From: Acanthopleura granulata
Lineage: Eukaryota; Mollusca; Polyplacophora; Chitonida; Chitonidae
Length of the DNA stretch: 64,000 nucleotides
Assembly (NCBI GenBank): GCA_016165875.1
Contig: JABBOT010000035.1
Span: forward strand, 20,616 to 84,615
Reading direction: 5' to 3'
Within the stretch, counting starts at the first letter, position 1. Each line of letters begins with the position of its first letter. The notes beneath the pieces were generated by a model. That model was not told the DNA's origin and did no database searches. It was given only the letters and a program-made list of their open reading frames with translations. The translations under genes were made by a program, and so were the position numbers. Positions 46,641 to 58,049 of the stretch are shown here, piece by piece.

Positions 46641-47219
46641 GCATCATTTTCCTTCCACGCTACGACTATCGGCGAGACCCATTCGGAATCTCTACGCGCT
46701 CATTAACATCCTCCTGATCAAGACGTTTTACCTCTTTCGCTACCTCAGCTCTAACGGCGAATGGAAGTGGTCGCAACTTTTGTTGTACAGTAGTCGCGTT
46801 TGGTTTCACACGTATTTTGTGTTTGTACCCTGATATCAGACCCTGACCATCTGTAAATACTTATGGAAATTCCAACGGTATTGTGCAGTCTGTGGCAGAG
46901 GGAATTTTGTTAGTGACACACTGTGGGGTATGTGTTACATCACTTGACCTACTTTCTGTGCTTTGATTAGCTGATTGAGTAGAATGGTTTGTGTGGGCGT
47001 GACATTGTGAGCAGCAAAACATGATAACGTTTTATCCTGAATGTTAATGCCTAATGCTTGAATTAAATCTTTACCCAGGAGTGTAGAACCTTGTTTAACA
47101 ACATACCAGACAGCAGTAGAGCATTTTCCTTTGTACTGAACATTACATTCAAAACACCCAACAATTCAATGTTATCTGAGGTGTAGCATCTGAATGGTTC
47201 TTTGCATGGTTTTAAAGCA

Positions 47220-47340
47220 TCATGCAGAAAGTACTTTGATTAGAGGTTTCCATTCATCAATGAACCATCAGAAGCAGTGTCAACTACCACTGTCATACTA
47301 ACATTATTTACTTGTATGTCACTCATAATTTTTTTTTTGA
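47220..47340 (-). pseudogene. Ty3/gypsy aspartic protease remnant
   Basis: On the minus strand MSDIQVNNVSMTVVVDTASD contains the D-T-A-S active-site motif, followed by GSLMNG and a stop. Later protease motifs are not in a continuous frame. Confidence 0.7.
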
Positions 47341-47399
47341 CACGTGCTGCTTTCTGCACGCCTAACACATCGAACGGGCTGTCGTCATAGTCAGTTTCT

Positions 47400-48150
47400 T
47401 GTACAACGTGCGCTGTTTTACTTCGACAGACTGTAGGGTAATGTCCGATTTTCTGACAAATAACACGTGTTACCTTTGGTTGGGCAAGATGGCTAGAAGA
47501 TCCACACCTGTAGCATTGTTTTCTCTTCTGTCCTGATTGTCCACGCCTCCTTTATTTCCTTCCAGCTCGACGGGGCTGGATTTTGCCATTTTTAACAGAA
47601 TTTGGCGGTCTTGAATCCGCTCCGAAGGTCTGTGCCGCTTTGATAGCAGTTTCAACACCACTGGCGAGCTCAATGGTGCGATTAAATGTCAGGCCAGGTG
47701 CCATGAGAAGACGTTCCCTGGTACGAGCGTACGTAGTTTTCTCCAGCAGCTGACTGCGTATCATCTCATCTCCCATATTACCAAATTCACATGTGACAAC
47801 CAGCTCACGTAATGCCGAAATACATGTATCGACGGACTCACCGGGATGTTCACCTCTCAGACAGAAACGATTTCGCTCAGCAGCCACGTTGACAACAGGT
47901 TGGAACCTATTTTGTCAAGTTTCCAGGGCTCGAATGTAGATGTCGTTCTCATCGGGGTTAACCTCCGGAAGGGTGTCCCTAGGCTCCTATGCAGTATGGC
48001 AGTATAGCTCGTTCGCGTTCCGCTGATGCGTCTTGTAGACCCGCAGCGAGCATGTAGTTTTCGAACAGCCGCCTCAATTGGACCCACGGCATGCATGGTT
48101 TTCCTGGTGTAGGCAGAAAGTCACGGGCACTAAAAAATCTGCTGTTGCCA
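47400..48150 (-). pseudogene. Ty3/gypsy gag, broken
   Basis: A candidate start ATGGCAACAGC at 48150 lies about 30 bases inside the primer-binding site. Capsid-type sequence follows in several frames (LRRLFENYMLAAGLQDASAE; then EHPGESVDTCISALRELVVT; then MIRSQLLEKTTYARTRERLL). A nucleocapsid zinc knuckle CYRCGSSSHLA and a degraded second knuckle QKIGHYPTVC lie near 47440-47510. Frameshifts and stops interrupt it. Confidence 0.8.
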
Positions 48151-48180
48151 TGATCCCAATAATTTGCTAGGGGTGGGTAA

Positions 48181-48198
48181 AGTTCATTCTCGTCGCCA
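48181..48198 (-). promoter_or_regulatory. Primer-binding site
   Basis: TGGCGACGAGAATGAACT on the minus strand, two bases inside the 5' LTR. The TGG start is the expected complement of a tRNA CCA end; which tRNA was not determined. Confidence 0.8.
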
Positions 48199-48200
48199 GA

Positions 48201-48368
48201 TGTAGTATTTCAGAAAAGGACAAACACACAGAGGGTGCAGATGAGGCAAAATGTATTCTGGTTGTCAGTAAAAGTCTACGTGTACATATATCACTGTTGC
48301 CAAGCATGGCGGAGACCCTCACTCGTACCTTTCTCACTGGTACATTTACAACACTTGCGGACACTACA
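48201..48368 (-). repeat. 5' LTR of the Ty3/gypsy element
   Basis: 168 bp, same ends as the 3' LTR and followed by the target duplication CAAAT. Slightly shorter than its partner through a gap near the upper end. Confidence 0.92.
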
Positions 48369-48373
48369 CAAAT

Positions 48374-49586
48374 GGGGTCAGCGTTTGTCCTAACTCAGGA
48401 GCTGTGTATTCGTCTTGGCCTCTGTTGTAGTTTCCGGGTGGTGTTGTGTTTGAGTTTGATGTAAGAGCGTACATAGAGCGTGCTTTCTGGAAAGAAATAC
48501 CGTGTTGTAAACATGTTTACATTAATCGTCTAGAAATTTCGATGCACAAGTGAAAAGAAAAGAAACGCGAAATCACAATCGGCGCAGTCATTTACTAATA
48601 CATGTAGGCTTACGTCCAGTTTTGAAGATTTCCGGGGTTTGGGATTATGCCAGTATGCCAGACTAGTATGCCATTCGACATTGTCAGTTTGTACTCCAGT
48701 ATTGCTCTACGTGGCACATTTTTTGAGCTAGTGTTTCGCAACTTGCTATTTTGTCTGCGATGTTATTTCTGAGTTTGCATCGCTTTGCGTCTTTTTGTGC
48801 GGTTTCGTAATTTTCATCTCAGCTTAGGCTGGAAGTGACATTTACCTGGGGTCACTTTGTGTTTAGCCGGGATATCGATAATTCTCAGTTAAATGTTAAT
48901 TTATTCCCCCATCTCTCAACCAATCAAAAGTGTCCCATTTGTTCTGTGATAGACTCCACACTCTTGTCCCAGTCTTACCACAGTTTTCACCTGGGTAGCC
49001 TAAGCTCCTGGTTTGATTCGGTGGTCACCGTTGACTCACTCGGAATATTTGATGAAGGCTATAGTATACGCAATAACTAGCCTCAACAAATGCGTCAAGA
49101 GCGATTTTATTACACTGCTGTCTTTTATTTCAACATTAAAAACAAAAAGGATGAAATTTTGTGTCATAATTATGACCTCATCCGAGGAAATGAAGTCGTG
49201 GTCTGGAAAACAGGCTTATGGACTGTATAGCATTATTAACTAGAAAATACATTCTAACTACACAGTCTTTGCAAAAATATGGTTATTGCGACATGGACTC
49301 GCCCTGTAACGAGAAGGTACAGCATGTTTGTATAATAAGGACACGTCGTGGTCACTGCTTGAAAACGGAGCCTAAGTTGGTAATTAGAGGTTAGAGCAAG
49401 GAAATAGGATTGGTCGGCTTGGTGTCAGATTGTGACTGGTTGGGGTCTCATGTCTGGTGTCCTCCAGGAGAAGTTCCGGTGGCGGCAACACTTTGGCGCC
49501 ATGGATTCATCCTCCCGCAAGAAAACACCAAAACACACGTAACTGCGTGATCGCAAGATTTTGTTTTTAAACGGCCTCTGTTTCAG
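48374..49586. other. No gene recognised; end of the proposed first intron
   Basis: AT-rich to mixed DNA leading to the pyrimidine-rich acceptor CGGCCTCTGTTTCAG before the first Ig exon. No other exon was identified. Confidence 0.45.
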
Positions 49587-49931
49587 TCATAGATATTTCA
49601 AGTCAGTCAATCACACCACGGGGGGATGTCGTGGCCGGTCGTCCATTTACCCTGGAGTGTAAGATAACCAGACCGACAGATAATAAAGATCCTCTCTTCT
49701 GGACCCGTGATGATGGCCAGAACAGATCCCGTATATACGCCTCTCGTGGGTGTGTATCCTCAATACCATTATCACAATCATCACCCACCGGGTTATCAGG
49801 AGGATGTCAACTCGTCAACGGTGAAGAGGTTTACACTGTGACCATAGAGAACGTCACAGAAGACACGGGCCGGGGCAGATGGATATGTCGGTATGGGAAT
49901 CAGACTACAAATATTACCCTTGATGTCAAAG
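49587..49931 (+). CDS. First Ig-domain exon of the plus-strand Ig-superfamily gene
   Basis: A 345-base exon, phase 1 at both ends. Acceptor TTTCAG; donor AAAG|GCAAGT, a GC-type 5' splice site. It encodes one Ig domain: FTLECKI (B-strand Cys), LFWTRDDG (C-strand Trp) and EDTGRGRWICRYG with the canonical D-x-G-x-W-x-C. There are extra cysteines in GCVSS and GGCQL, probably a second disulfide, and sequons NRS, NVT, NQT and NIT. The domain is extracellular. The phase-1 join to 57735 gives Val and keeps the frame. From its Ig architecture the protein is probably an adhesion or recognition molecule; nephrin/SYG-like or other CAM families are possible but not established. Confidence 0.82.
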
Positions 49932-51215
49932 GCAAGTACAACTACCAACTGAAATTTAGGTCGGGTGTTTGTACGACTATGCTCCCTGTAAATCTTTCGG
50001 TGCTTTACTATAGTTACAAAATCCTGTTCTAACTCATCTTTACAGCTTATCGAATATTTGCAATTTATATTTACTGATCCCTAATCTTCAAACAGAAAAT
50101 ATCCCTCCTTTTAATGGAATAATGAATCAATCAGTGATAATACACACTTTTTCAATATTGGCGGGCATAATTTTAAACACAGTAAAGTTAAAAGAAAAGA
50201 CCAACGATTTTTGACAGGATTTCAGTTGTTTCTAGGCCCTGTTTCATAAACACACGACCCGGGCATACTTAAATCAGCTTTAAAATAAGGGATTAATTAA
50301 CTGATTTATAAAATGGAAATGACGCAAGTGGTGGGTGTAGGCAGTGTAACAATAACATTAAACTGATGTCAGCAGGCGCTGTGTGCCGATGAAGCCGAGG
50401 TGTGCTGCAACTATTTGCCCCAAGTATGCATATCCCTCGTATCAATTAGGTTTATATGTAGGAACTTGTCAATATATAGGCCTATCAATACTTTTAGTAC
50501 ATGTTATTTCAATGGCATACACGGGCAACTTGTCAGTAGGCCTACTCAAATTAGTCATATGATGCCCACGGTCGTACAGGAGCTAGCCATCTTCAATTAA
50601 ATTGTACCCGACCTCGTGTAAAGTGTACCCAACGATGGTAAATCATATGAAGCAATGATTTAAATCATCTGCATCATTAGGCCTATGTAAGATACATTTT
50701 AAAATCTTGTTTAATAAAATTTCACCTAAATGTACTGCAATTCCTGCGCCTTCTGTTTGGATGAAGGAAAAGCTGGGAATCAAAGTGACCAAGACATATG
50801 GCCTCACGAATACATGTATATATCATCAATTCCCATTCCTCTGGTACATTTATCTACTACCCTTATTAAATTCACATTCGTTGTTTTCATTATAGTATAG
50901 TCTGTATTTTATGTTTGCTGTCAGTATATTTGGCCTGCACTATTTTATGATTATGTCTATAAAATGATATTTTTTCGCTGTTGGTTTGTTTTTCTTTATT
51001 CTCTCTTTTTTTTTCTTAATATTTTGAAAACCAGCTTCAAAAAGCACCGTCAAGAAAGGATTCATCTCGCTCTTTTGTACTTTTAGCTTACATATGCGAT
51101 GGTTCATCATTTATTTATCGATGTAACTCATGTTCAGAAGACAAATAGCTAAGAAATGATGAGATGAAAATGATTATAGTCTTAGCGAGATTTTCGAAAA
51201 ATGGTTACAAATTAA

Positions 51216-51875
51216 AGGAGAAGACCAGGGAAGTATAGCGCAAATTGTAGTGAAAAGAATGATTTTTGAAGATTTAAAATGTACCATCCCATAACTGTTT
51301 CGACGTTCTCTAAGAAACATATGCTTCATCGTCGTAAGGATATATAGCTGTCAGATGACCCGGACTTTTTACGGACCCGATGGTGGCTGACTGACATGAA
51401 TCGGGCGCTTTGCTCTCAAATGGCGAAATGTCAAACTGTGCTACTTTTCGTCTGTATTCGACGTGCTGTTTGTGCACCGAAAATCTGCATACTCTGGTAT
51501 CTTGCAAGCTCTTAGTTGTTCTCTGTGCACTGACAAACAAAGGGCAGCAGTCAACCATTCGTAATCGAGTTGAATTTGCACCCGTATATGACTAGGATTG
51601 TGCACATTCAAAAGACAGAATGGTAATGATTTATAAATCATGTCATATCTGCTAATCGGACTTTCCATAATCCTGCGTTTTGATTGATCAAAATTATTTT
51701 CACAGTCACGTACGCTTTTACATGGAGGTATTTATTATTTGCAACTGAGTGTGTGTTTTGACCTACCTTAAAATTCGTTGCCTTAGAACTAAGAAAATCT
51801 AAAGAAAAGTTTAAAGGCTGTTTGTAAATCTTCAAGCCATACTCTTTTCCTACAAAACTTCACCAATCTTCTCCT
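51216..51875. mobile_element. 660-bp MITE with TTAA target duplication
   Basis: The left end AGGAGAAGACCAGGGAAGTA is preceded by TTAA (51212-51215). The right end, read inverted, AGGAGAAGATTGGTGAAGTT is followed by TTAA (51876-51879). The inverted similarity fades after about 45 bp (matching TTGAAGATTTA pieces further in). TTAA duplications are characteristic of piggyBac and Kolobok transposons; which one is not clear. No transposase frame. Confidence 0.82.
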
Positions 51876-52749
51876 TTAAGTGGTGATATTTTGAGAATGG
51901 AGATACATGTTGTGAGAAGTTGTTTTTCCGAGTCAAATAGTATGTAGGCCATTTTTTCTCACCGTTCTGGTCAAACTGGAAAGACTACAGTGTATGCAGA
52001 TTTTGGGACACTCTTGAGAATGTTTTTTTCAAGTCGGATAATATTAGATAATACATGAAATGAGATTAAACCCAAAACTCATGGAGGTCGGGCCTCCGAT
52101 AATGATGAAATAGGGCTCACGTGAAACTCTGCTTCACAAAGATTAGTATACGTTAAATGATGTGACGAGTCCTGACTGTTTGCTGGAGCACAGCCATCAA
52201 AACACTACACCGAAAACCTATAGCGTAGGCTAGTTAGTTACAAAGTAGGTCATATTGAAGATGTGATTTGTGTTGATTTGTGTCGATCTGTAAACAACGA
52301 CATCAAACTTACATCACGACGTCAAACACCAGCATACTTACATACACTTACATCACATGATGGACAGAAGTGTTGCTTGAATGTCTTTGATACGGTTAGC
52401 GCACGCATATATTTTGGCAAATAACTACAGCACTTTTTGTCTCATCCCCAAATAGTGTATGCTGACTTTAGTGTTGTGTTGTCGTTGCACTGCCTACATG
52501 CACCACGTGTGTGACTTCCATTACGGAAATTAGTTAATTAATCGCTGATTAAAAAACTGATTTGAGTTGGTGCGGGCCTTAGGTTCATCCGCTAAGATGT
52601 AGAAACAAGGAGCCGAAATGGTTGAAAGAATAAAAGTCGCTAGATTTTTAAAAAAATGTTTTTTTTTTTGTCATGAACGATAGGCTGTTTAGTGAGGCTT
52701 GGTATTCTCGCTTCTCTGCCCTTGATGTCCGCTAGTGTGTGACGCCATA

Positions 52750-52965
52750 ATGACGGTTTGTCGTTTTTGTGTAGCAGTCAACTCTACTAATCACAATGAA
52801 TTACGATGGGATTGGTTTTCCTGCCTTCCCGATGCGAGGAAAATGGACAGTTGCAAGACGGCGTCACCATTTCGAAAACGACTAAGCACTCTAAATTAAG
52901 CCCTGGCCAATGCGAGGACACATGTTTTGATGCGACACAAGAACTAGCAAACACTGCGCCTCAAA
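52750..52965 (+). pseudogene. THAP-domain remnant, frameshifted
   Basis: ATG 52750 gives MTVCRFCVAVNSTN, matching the C-x2-C start of a THAP zinc finger. In a second frame comes GIGFPAFPMRGKWTVARRRH, the usual FP...W...R section. In a third frame comes HSKLSPGQCEDTCFD, resembling the closing S-x-L-C-...-F-x-x-x-C-F. Three frames are needed, so at least two frameshifts have occurred, and the final Cys/His pair is altered. THAP domains occur in P-element-type transposases and host DNA-binding proteins; the rest of the gene is not visible here. Confidence 0.6.
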
Positions 52966-55912
52966 GCTACAATTACGCCAGGCATATCAGGAAAGCTAGT
53001 CCGATTCAAGGGCAGATACGCGATGAGCGATTTTCGTTTTGAAATTGTTGGTGCGAAATATTTTTAAATTTTCTACAAGTAAAACTACTCACAGATGCAT
53101 TTTTTCCATGATTTTTTATATCACTGGTATATCATTCAGTTCGGTAAAATGAAAAATAGAACCAGGTCAGATCACTTTTAACAGATTAATTTACTGATTT
53201 GCTTACTAAAGAATTTTCACCTAAATGTCTGGTAGAAGGAAACCAGAGTCCTTGGGATGAGACATGAACGTTTGTCAAGTTACTGACAAAATATCCCTCC
53301 GGTGGCATACGGATGTGTAACCTATACTGCTGGTAGTAACAGACCACAGCAACACAGGACCAGACCTGATAATAATTGTCAACCTCAATGTTGCCTGAAC
53401 TTATATGAGTAAACCGTCTGTCATTTAGAAGATGCAAGCATGTAAAGTTTCAAATGGTTTAATTTTCCAACAATTATACACCCCTTTTGTACTTAACAAA
53501 TGACTTCCCAAGTGATAACAAATAAATGTCCAGATGAACCCTGTTTATTCCTGTGAACTTTCTTGTCATTCGCTTACTGAGAAAGCTTACGTTTCCCTTT
53601 AGAGATATTTAAGTTAATTATCTCACCAATGAGTGTGGCCCCACAAACAACAGAAAATAGATTACTGTCTTTTTGAGGCTAATGACATCATGTTGGAAGA
53701 GGATGAGGTGACAGGGAAACCACCATAGCTTAGTCGTTCAGTTTCAGACAGCAGCATATTGGGATCTGGCAGTTCCAAATTTTGTTTGTCAATTATCACA
53801 GATAATCTGTTCGAACGGTCCCTCTACTGTTCCATGGGAGGCACAGAATACTCGTTAAGAGATTGCAGGTTTTCCTACCCGACAAGTTGTGCGACTTTAG
53901 GGGGGGCAATTCCAGCCTGTAATAAGGAGTAGCGAAGGTCTTCCTTGTAGTAAGATTAACCCTCCTACCCTAAAGATTTTTCCCTCCTCATTGATGGCCT
54001 GTGTCGTTTTCACAATGGTGTTTTTACCTCTGGGCTGTGCAGCTGTGCCAAATGTTCCTCCTTGGAGATTTGAAAGGGCACCAATAAAATTGGGCGCCTG
54101 GTTCGTTCATACAGGTGGGATGATGAGAACTGTACAATTTGTATATCTTCACTGGGCAGTGTGGGTTGTCTTTGCTCAGTGAACATCGTCTGAGCGACTG
54201 CCCATGTCCTGTATACTGCTGATACTCTCTGGCTCATATTCGTACCCATCCTTTCTCCGAACACTTTCTGAGTAAAACCAAGCAAAGAAAATTGTTTAGT
54301 GTTAATGTGAATCAATTGAAGACTTGAAGACGGTGTAGGTACTGTAGGGTTGTGTTACTGCATTGAATACAGTTCCACAACACTATTATTAATCCTATAT
54401 TTAAAAAATACTATATTTATTTATTTATGTTGTTAGGGTCTGCAAATTCCTTATCCAAGGCCGATCTTTAGCCCGCACCTTATATACTGACATATATAGT
54501 CATGGAAAGATTGTTGCATCTAGCAACTAGGCTAAGGTCCACTACTTTATTAATAGTTATACTTTACTACTAATATTGTAGCATATATTTTTACATTATT
54601 CTCATTTAATCGCAATAAATTGATAAAAATATTGAAATAACAATTTCATCATGATTAAAAAGGTCCTTAATTTAATAAGAATGTAGGCTAAAAAATAGTG
54701 CATTGAAGAAAAGTCTGTCAAGCAGACAATCAAGCTCTGTTCAATTGACATCCTTGATCTCCTGAAACTCTTCGACTGAGATTGCCCAGTCACGGAAAAT
54801 CTTACTTGTTCTGTTGATTGTGTTGTTGTTTACACTGTTTTGGAGACATGCATCAGTATCACTCTGTCACAGTTTTAAATCGCGAACTATCCCTTTTGTG
54901 TGTAGCACTTGCAAACGGCGCCACCTCGATTTGTAGGTGGTCCGAAAGTTCAGGTTCTTTCTCTGCAAAGATACGCTTTTCTCTTCCTTGGCAAGCAATT
55001 GAAACCGTGTGATATCACACATCAAAATATTACACATCTCGTCACCGTTACGCACCCCAACAGATGATATACGCTTTGGTATTTTTGGTATGTTCCACTG
55101 TTCGACGTTGACACTCTCAACACATCAATGTATCTGACCATCCGTGACTGAAAATGTCGTCTGCAAATCCAGGGGGCGCTGCGCGCTCAGATTTTAATCT
55201 CTTTCACGCGACGTGCATTCCCATTCTGACACGATTGACGTGGGCTTAATGGAAGGTATTACTACAATCTAAACTTGGAGCCAAATCTACACCTACGTCG
55301 AGACATTGACCTATGATGTATTTTGTCGCTATTTTACTACGTCATTTATCTTGTTTCCATATATGTCGGGAACAAGGCAGTCAGCACGAAGATTTAAATA
55401 GTTATGAGACGGTAAACAGACTCACGGTAAGAGCTGAAATATCACACTTTTCCCGTATCCTGTTGGCAGAACATTAATCGTGTCCGACCTTTATATGCAT
55501 TGAATAATGTTTCGACCCGCTTTTCTCCACGATCTATGTTTGTCACTTTTTATACCGAACGTTTGGGGTACAACAAGACGTCGTCGAAGGAAGGCTCTGA
55601 ATACTTATGGCTTTACGTCAAAAATTATTTGTCAAATTGAAAAAAATTCAGTAAGTTGAAAAGTAATACTGCTTGCCTATGGGGCTATTTTTTCTCATTC
55701 GCAGTGAAAATATTCTAGTTAGATTTGAGAAAAAAAGACCGCGCTCACTTGTTTTAGGAAGATGGCAACTCAATACACACAAGTCTAGATTCGGCCATTC
55801 TCGACGAAAACCCAAGGATAGGCGAAGTGGGTCACGCTTGGGTATTATTGGCAATTACACGCAAGTGGTTAATAATAATATATAAAAACACGTATTAAAT
55901 TATGCTATAAGG

Positions 55913-56010
55913 ACCTTCTCCTGGGCTCTGTCCGGTTTCTTGCCACCACAATGCTGGCCTCCATTGTATGAGTGAAATATTCTTGATTACGGCGTAAAAC
56001 ACGAATCAAA

Positions 56011-56045
<35 letters not shown>

Positions 56046-56133
56046 AGAAAGAAAGAAAGAAAGAAAGAAAGAAATATTCTTGATTACGGCGTAAAACACG
56101 AATCAAATAAATAAATAAATAAATAAATAAATA

Positions 56134-56165
<32 letters not shown>

Positions 56166-56222
56166 AATAAAATAAATAAGTAAATAAGTAAATAAATAAA
56201 TAAATAAATAAATAAATACACG
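55913..56222 (+). mobile_element. SINE 3' part with expanded AAAT/AAAG microsatellite
   Basis: The plus SINE sequence CTGGGCTCTGTCCGGTTTCT ... ATTCTTGATTACGGCGTAAA and ACACGAATCAAAT is followed by AAAT repeats, then AAAG repeats. A second copy of the SINE end GAAATATTCTTGATTACGGC follows (56073-56110), then more AAAT and AAAG repeats. The second SINE end shows a tandem duplication of tail plus terminus, probably by slippage or unequal exchange. Confidence 0.85.
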
Positions 56223-57734
56223 GACCATTTCTATGATAGTAAAGGCAAGTCTCCTTCAAAGGTCAGCCTGTATTTCTTCCATCACGAGATGATAAGTATC
56301 CTGCCTCTGGTACTTAGGAGGAGCCTAATGGGATCATATAGCGTTAATTTTCCATCGAACCACCGAAGAATATATACTTGCTCAGGTGCTGACATAGGTC
56401 TAACTTGCAAGGGTTGGTAATATGCATGTAGTTTTTCATCAGCTTTATCAAAAGTATTTTGGCGTTCTCTATTTTTAGCATCAGTTACAAGCAAAATGGT
56501 TAAGGTTTTTATTTTGACTTTACAAAGGTGAACACTTACGAGAACTACACTTGTCCCAACCCAAAATGCGCCAGCACTTATTTGGGAAGGATGTTGCTGT
56601 CGACAACTACACATTCGGATAAGTGGTAAATTCTTGATTATGGCGTTACTCAACAACGAAATCAACAAAACATCTACGCCCAGTTGGATACAGAACTAGG
56701 TTATCTTAATCTTTTACTTAATACATGTATATTTTGAGCGCTGGGCATAGCCAGAGGAAGAACAGCGCTGGGCATGCCCAGAGGAAGAGCACAACTTCGG
56801 AAGGCCAAAGTCAGGTCATTGTTCTGCCCACTCATGTTACAGACACACCTAACCAACATATATGATAATTCCCTCCATCTGCAGAAAGTGCACGAAGAAA
56901 GGGAGATAGATTGTTCTTTTGACAAATGTTGTGGTTTACCATGAGTGTTAAATTACATTTGGAGAATTTAAGTAGATAATTTTGAATTTTGTATGTTGAC
57001 AGTTTGTTAAAGAACTCTACATAATTTGATTTTTTTCTCTGGTATATGGGAACAGGTTAAGTAGTACAGATAAGGATCTTGCATCTGTAGTTGTGTTCTT
57101 GTAATGTGTAAAATAGATGTATAGGCATATGCATTTATGTATCCAGAAGATGACCACATAGACACTCGTCAATTAAACCCAAGACACTGAAGACCACATC
57201 TGAATGGCCGATAGGAGCATAAAATTTAAATTGCATGTCAGAATATTTTTAATTTGAGTGTTTGAAGATTTTGGAATACACATGACTTTTAGAACCGCCA
57301 AGTTATTTCACGAAATTGCAAAACGTCTTTTACTTTAGTATTTTGCTTTCAGCTGTAATATTTTGCGCCTTCATTTTTGTCATTTGGGATTATTGTCATA
57401 TTTTCAGTTCAATATGAAAATAAACACCGAATATTCTTCATCTTAAATAATTCATTCTCTCAGTCTTTTGTCGCACATGGACACACCGCTTCAAATAGTG
57501 TAGCCTGGGACTACTATAACATCTGCTATATTAGTTCCAGGTGTAACAGAAGTCATTTTTTGTGGATCTTTTCGAGAGGTGGGAAAAACAGCATTGTGTG
57601 CCATTATGTTTATGTACAATGTTGAATTATGTATCACAACTGTCACAGATTAATTTTGTTATTTAATGCACAAGAATAATTCAAGTGACAGAAAATAGAA
57701 AACGGAAACATGGTTTTGTACTTTTTATCTACAG

Positions 57735-58049
57735 TTATGGTTACCCGGGTAACACTGACGAACCGTCCAGATGCAGTCTTGGCCGGTAACACCAGCACCT
57801 TTACATGTGTGACCTCGGCAAGTAAGCCCCAGGCCTGTATAAGAGGGTACATTCAAAGTGGCGGTAATGTCCGGGAGCTGGACCCTCCGGCTGACTGTAA
57901 CCAAGACGCCAGGTCTGTAAACATTACAACCCGGATACTGACGATTACAGCTAGTGCCGAGGAGAACGGAGCTGAGCTGTACTGTAACGCCTCCAACAGC
58001 GTGACGGATCCTCCAGTACGCTCACAACTCCACATACTCAATGTGCAAT
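57735..58049 (+). CDS. Second Ig-domain exon of the plus-strand gene
   Basis: A 315-base exon, phase 1-1, with acceptor TATCTACAG and donor T|GTAAGT. It encodes an Ig domain with STFTCVTSASKPQACIRGYI and ENGAELYCNASNS, giving the canonical Cys pair. The usual C-strand Trp is missing (CIRGY instead). Sequons include NTS, NIT and NAS. The T carried over joins with AT of the next exon to Tyr, in frame (...LNVQ-Y-PPQNG), a normal interdomain linker. Confidence 0.82.

Larger units (their letters stand above)
43758..48368 (-). mobile_element. Complete but defective Ty3/gypsy LTR retrotransposon (Mag/Steamer-like)
   Basis: Flanked by the 5-bp direct repeat CAAAT (43753-43757 and 48369-48373). The LTRs are short (176 and 168 bp), both ending TGTAGT...ACTACA. 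On the minus strand the order is 5' LTR, primer-binding site, gag, protease, reverse transcriptase, RNase H, integrase, polypurine tract and 3' LTR, the Ty3/gypsy order. Every coding section is broken by stops or frameshifts. The short LTRs and domain sequences point to the Mag/SURL/Steamer branch (from memory). There is no envelope gene. Confidence 0.93.
20740..49586 (+). other. Proposed giant first intron of the Ig gene
   Basis: From the GTAAGT donor at 20740 to the TTTCAG acceptor ending at 49586. No Ig exon was found between them. The interval is filled with mobile DNA: an inverted-repeat element, SINEs, LINE pieces, the multi-gene cassette at 28.3-35.8 kb, a Tc1 element and a Ty3/gypsy element. 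Stretches 22088-23520, 23641-25025 and 25267-26249 hold nothing I could recognise. Confidence 0.5.
49932..57734 (+). other. Intron of the Ig gene
   Basis: From the GC donor at 49932 to the TATCTACAG acceptor before 57735. No further Ig exon was recognised inside. It contains a TTAA-flanked MITE (51216-51875), a THAP-domain remnant (52750-52965) and a SINE with an expanded microsatellite (55913-56222). Stretches 49932-51211, 52966-55912 and 56223-57734 hold nothing I could recognise. Confidence 0.55.

Noticed and set aside
51310..51558. 82-codon minus-strand frame
   Set aside because: Lies wholly within the TTAA-flanked MITE and has no transposase motif.
53186..53437. 83-codon minus-strand frame with a YYQVW...CYYQQY segment
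   Set aside because: No family recognised and composition fits chance; no supporting splice sites.
54010..54315. 101-codon minus-strand frame inside the Ig intron
   Set aside because: No recognisable domain and no fitting splice partners.
55905..56259. Long Leu/Tyr/Ile/Phe-rich minus-strand frames
   Set aside because: They are translations of AAAT/AAAG microsatellite repeats, not genes.
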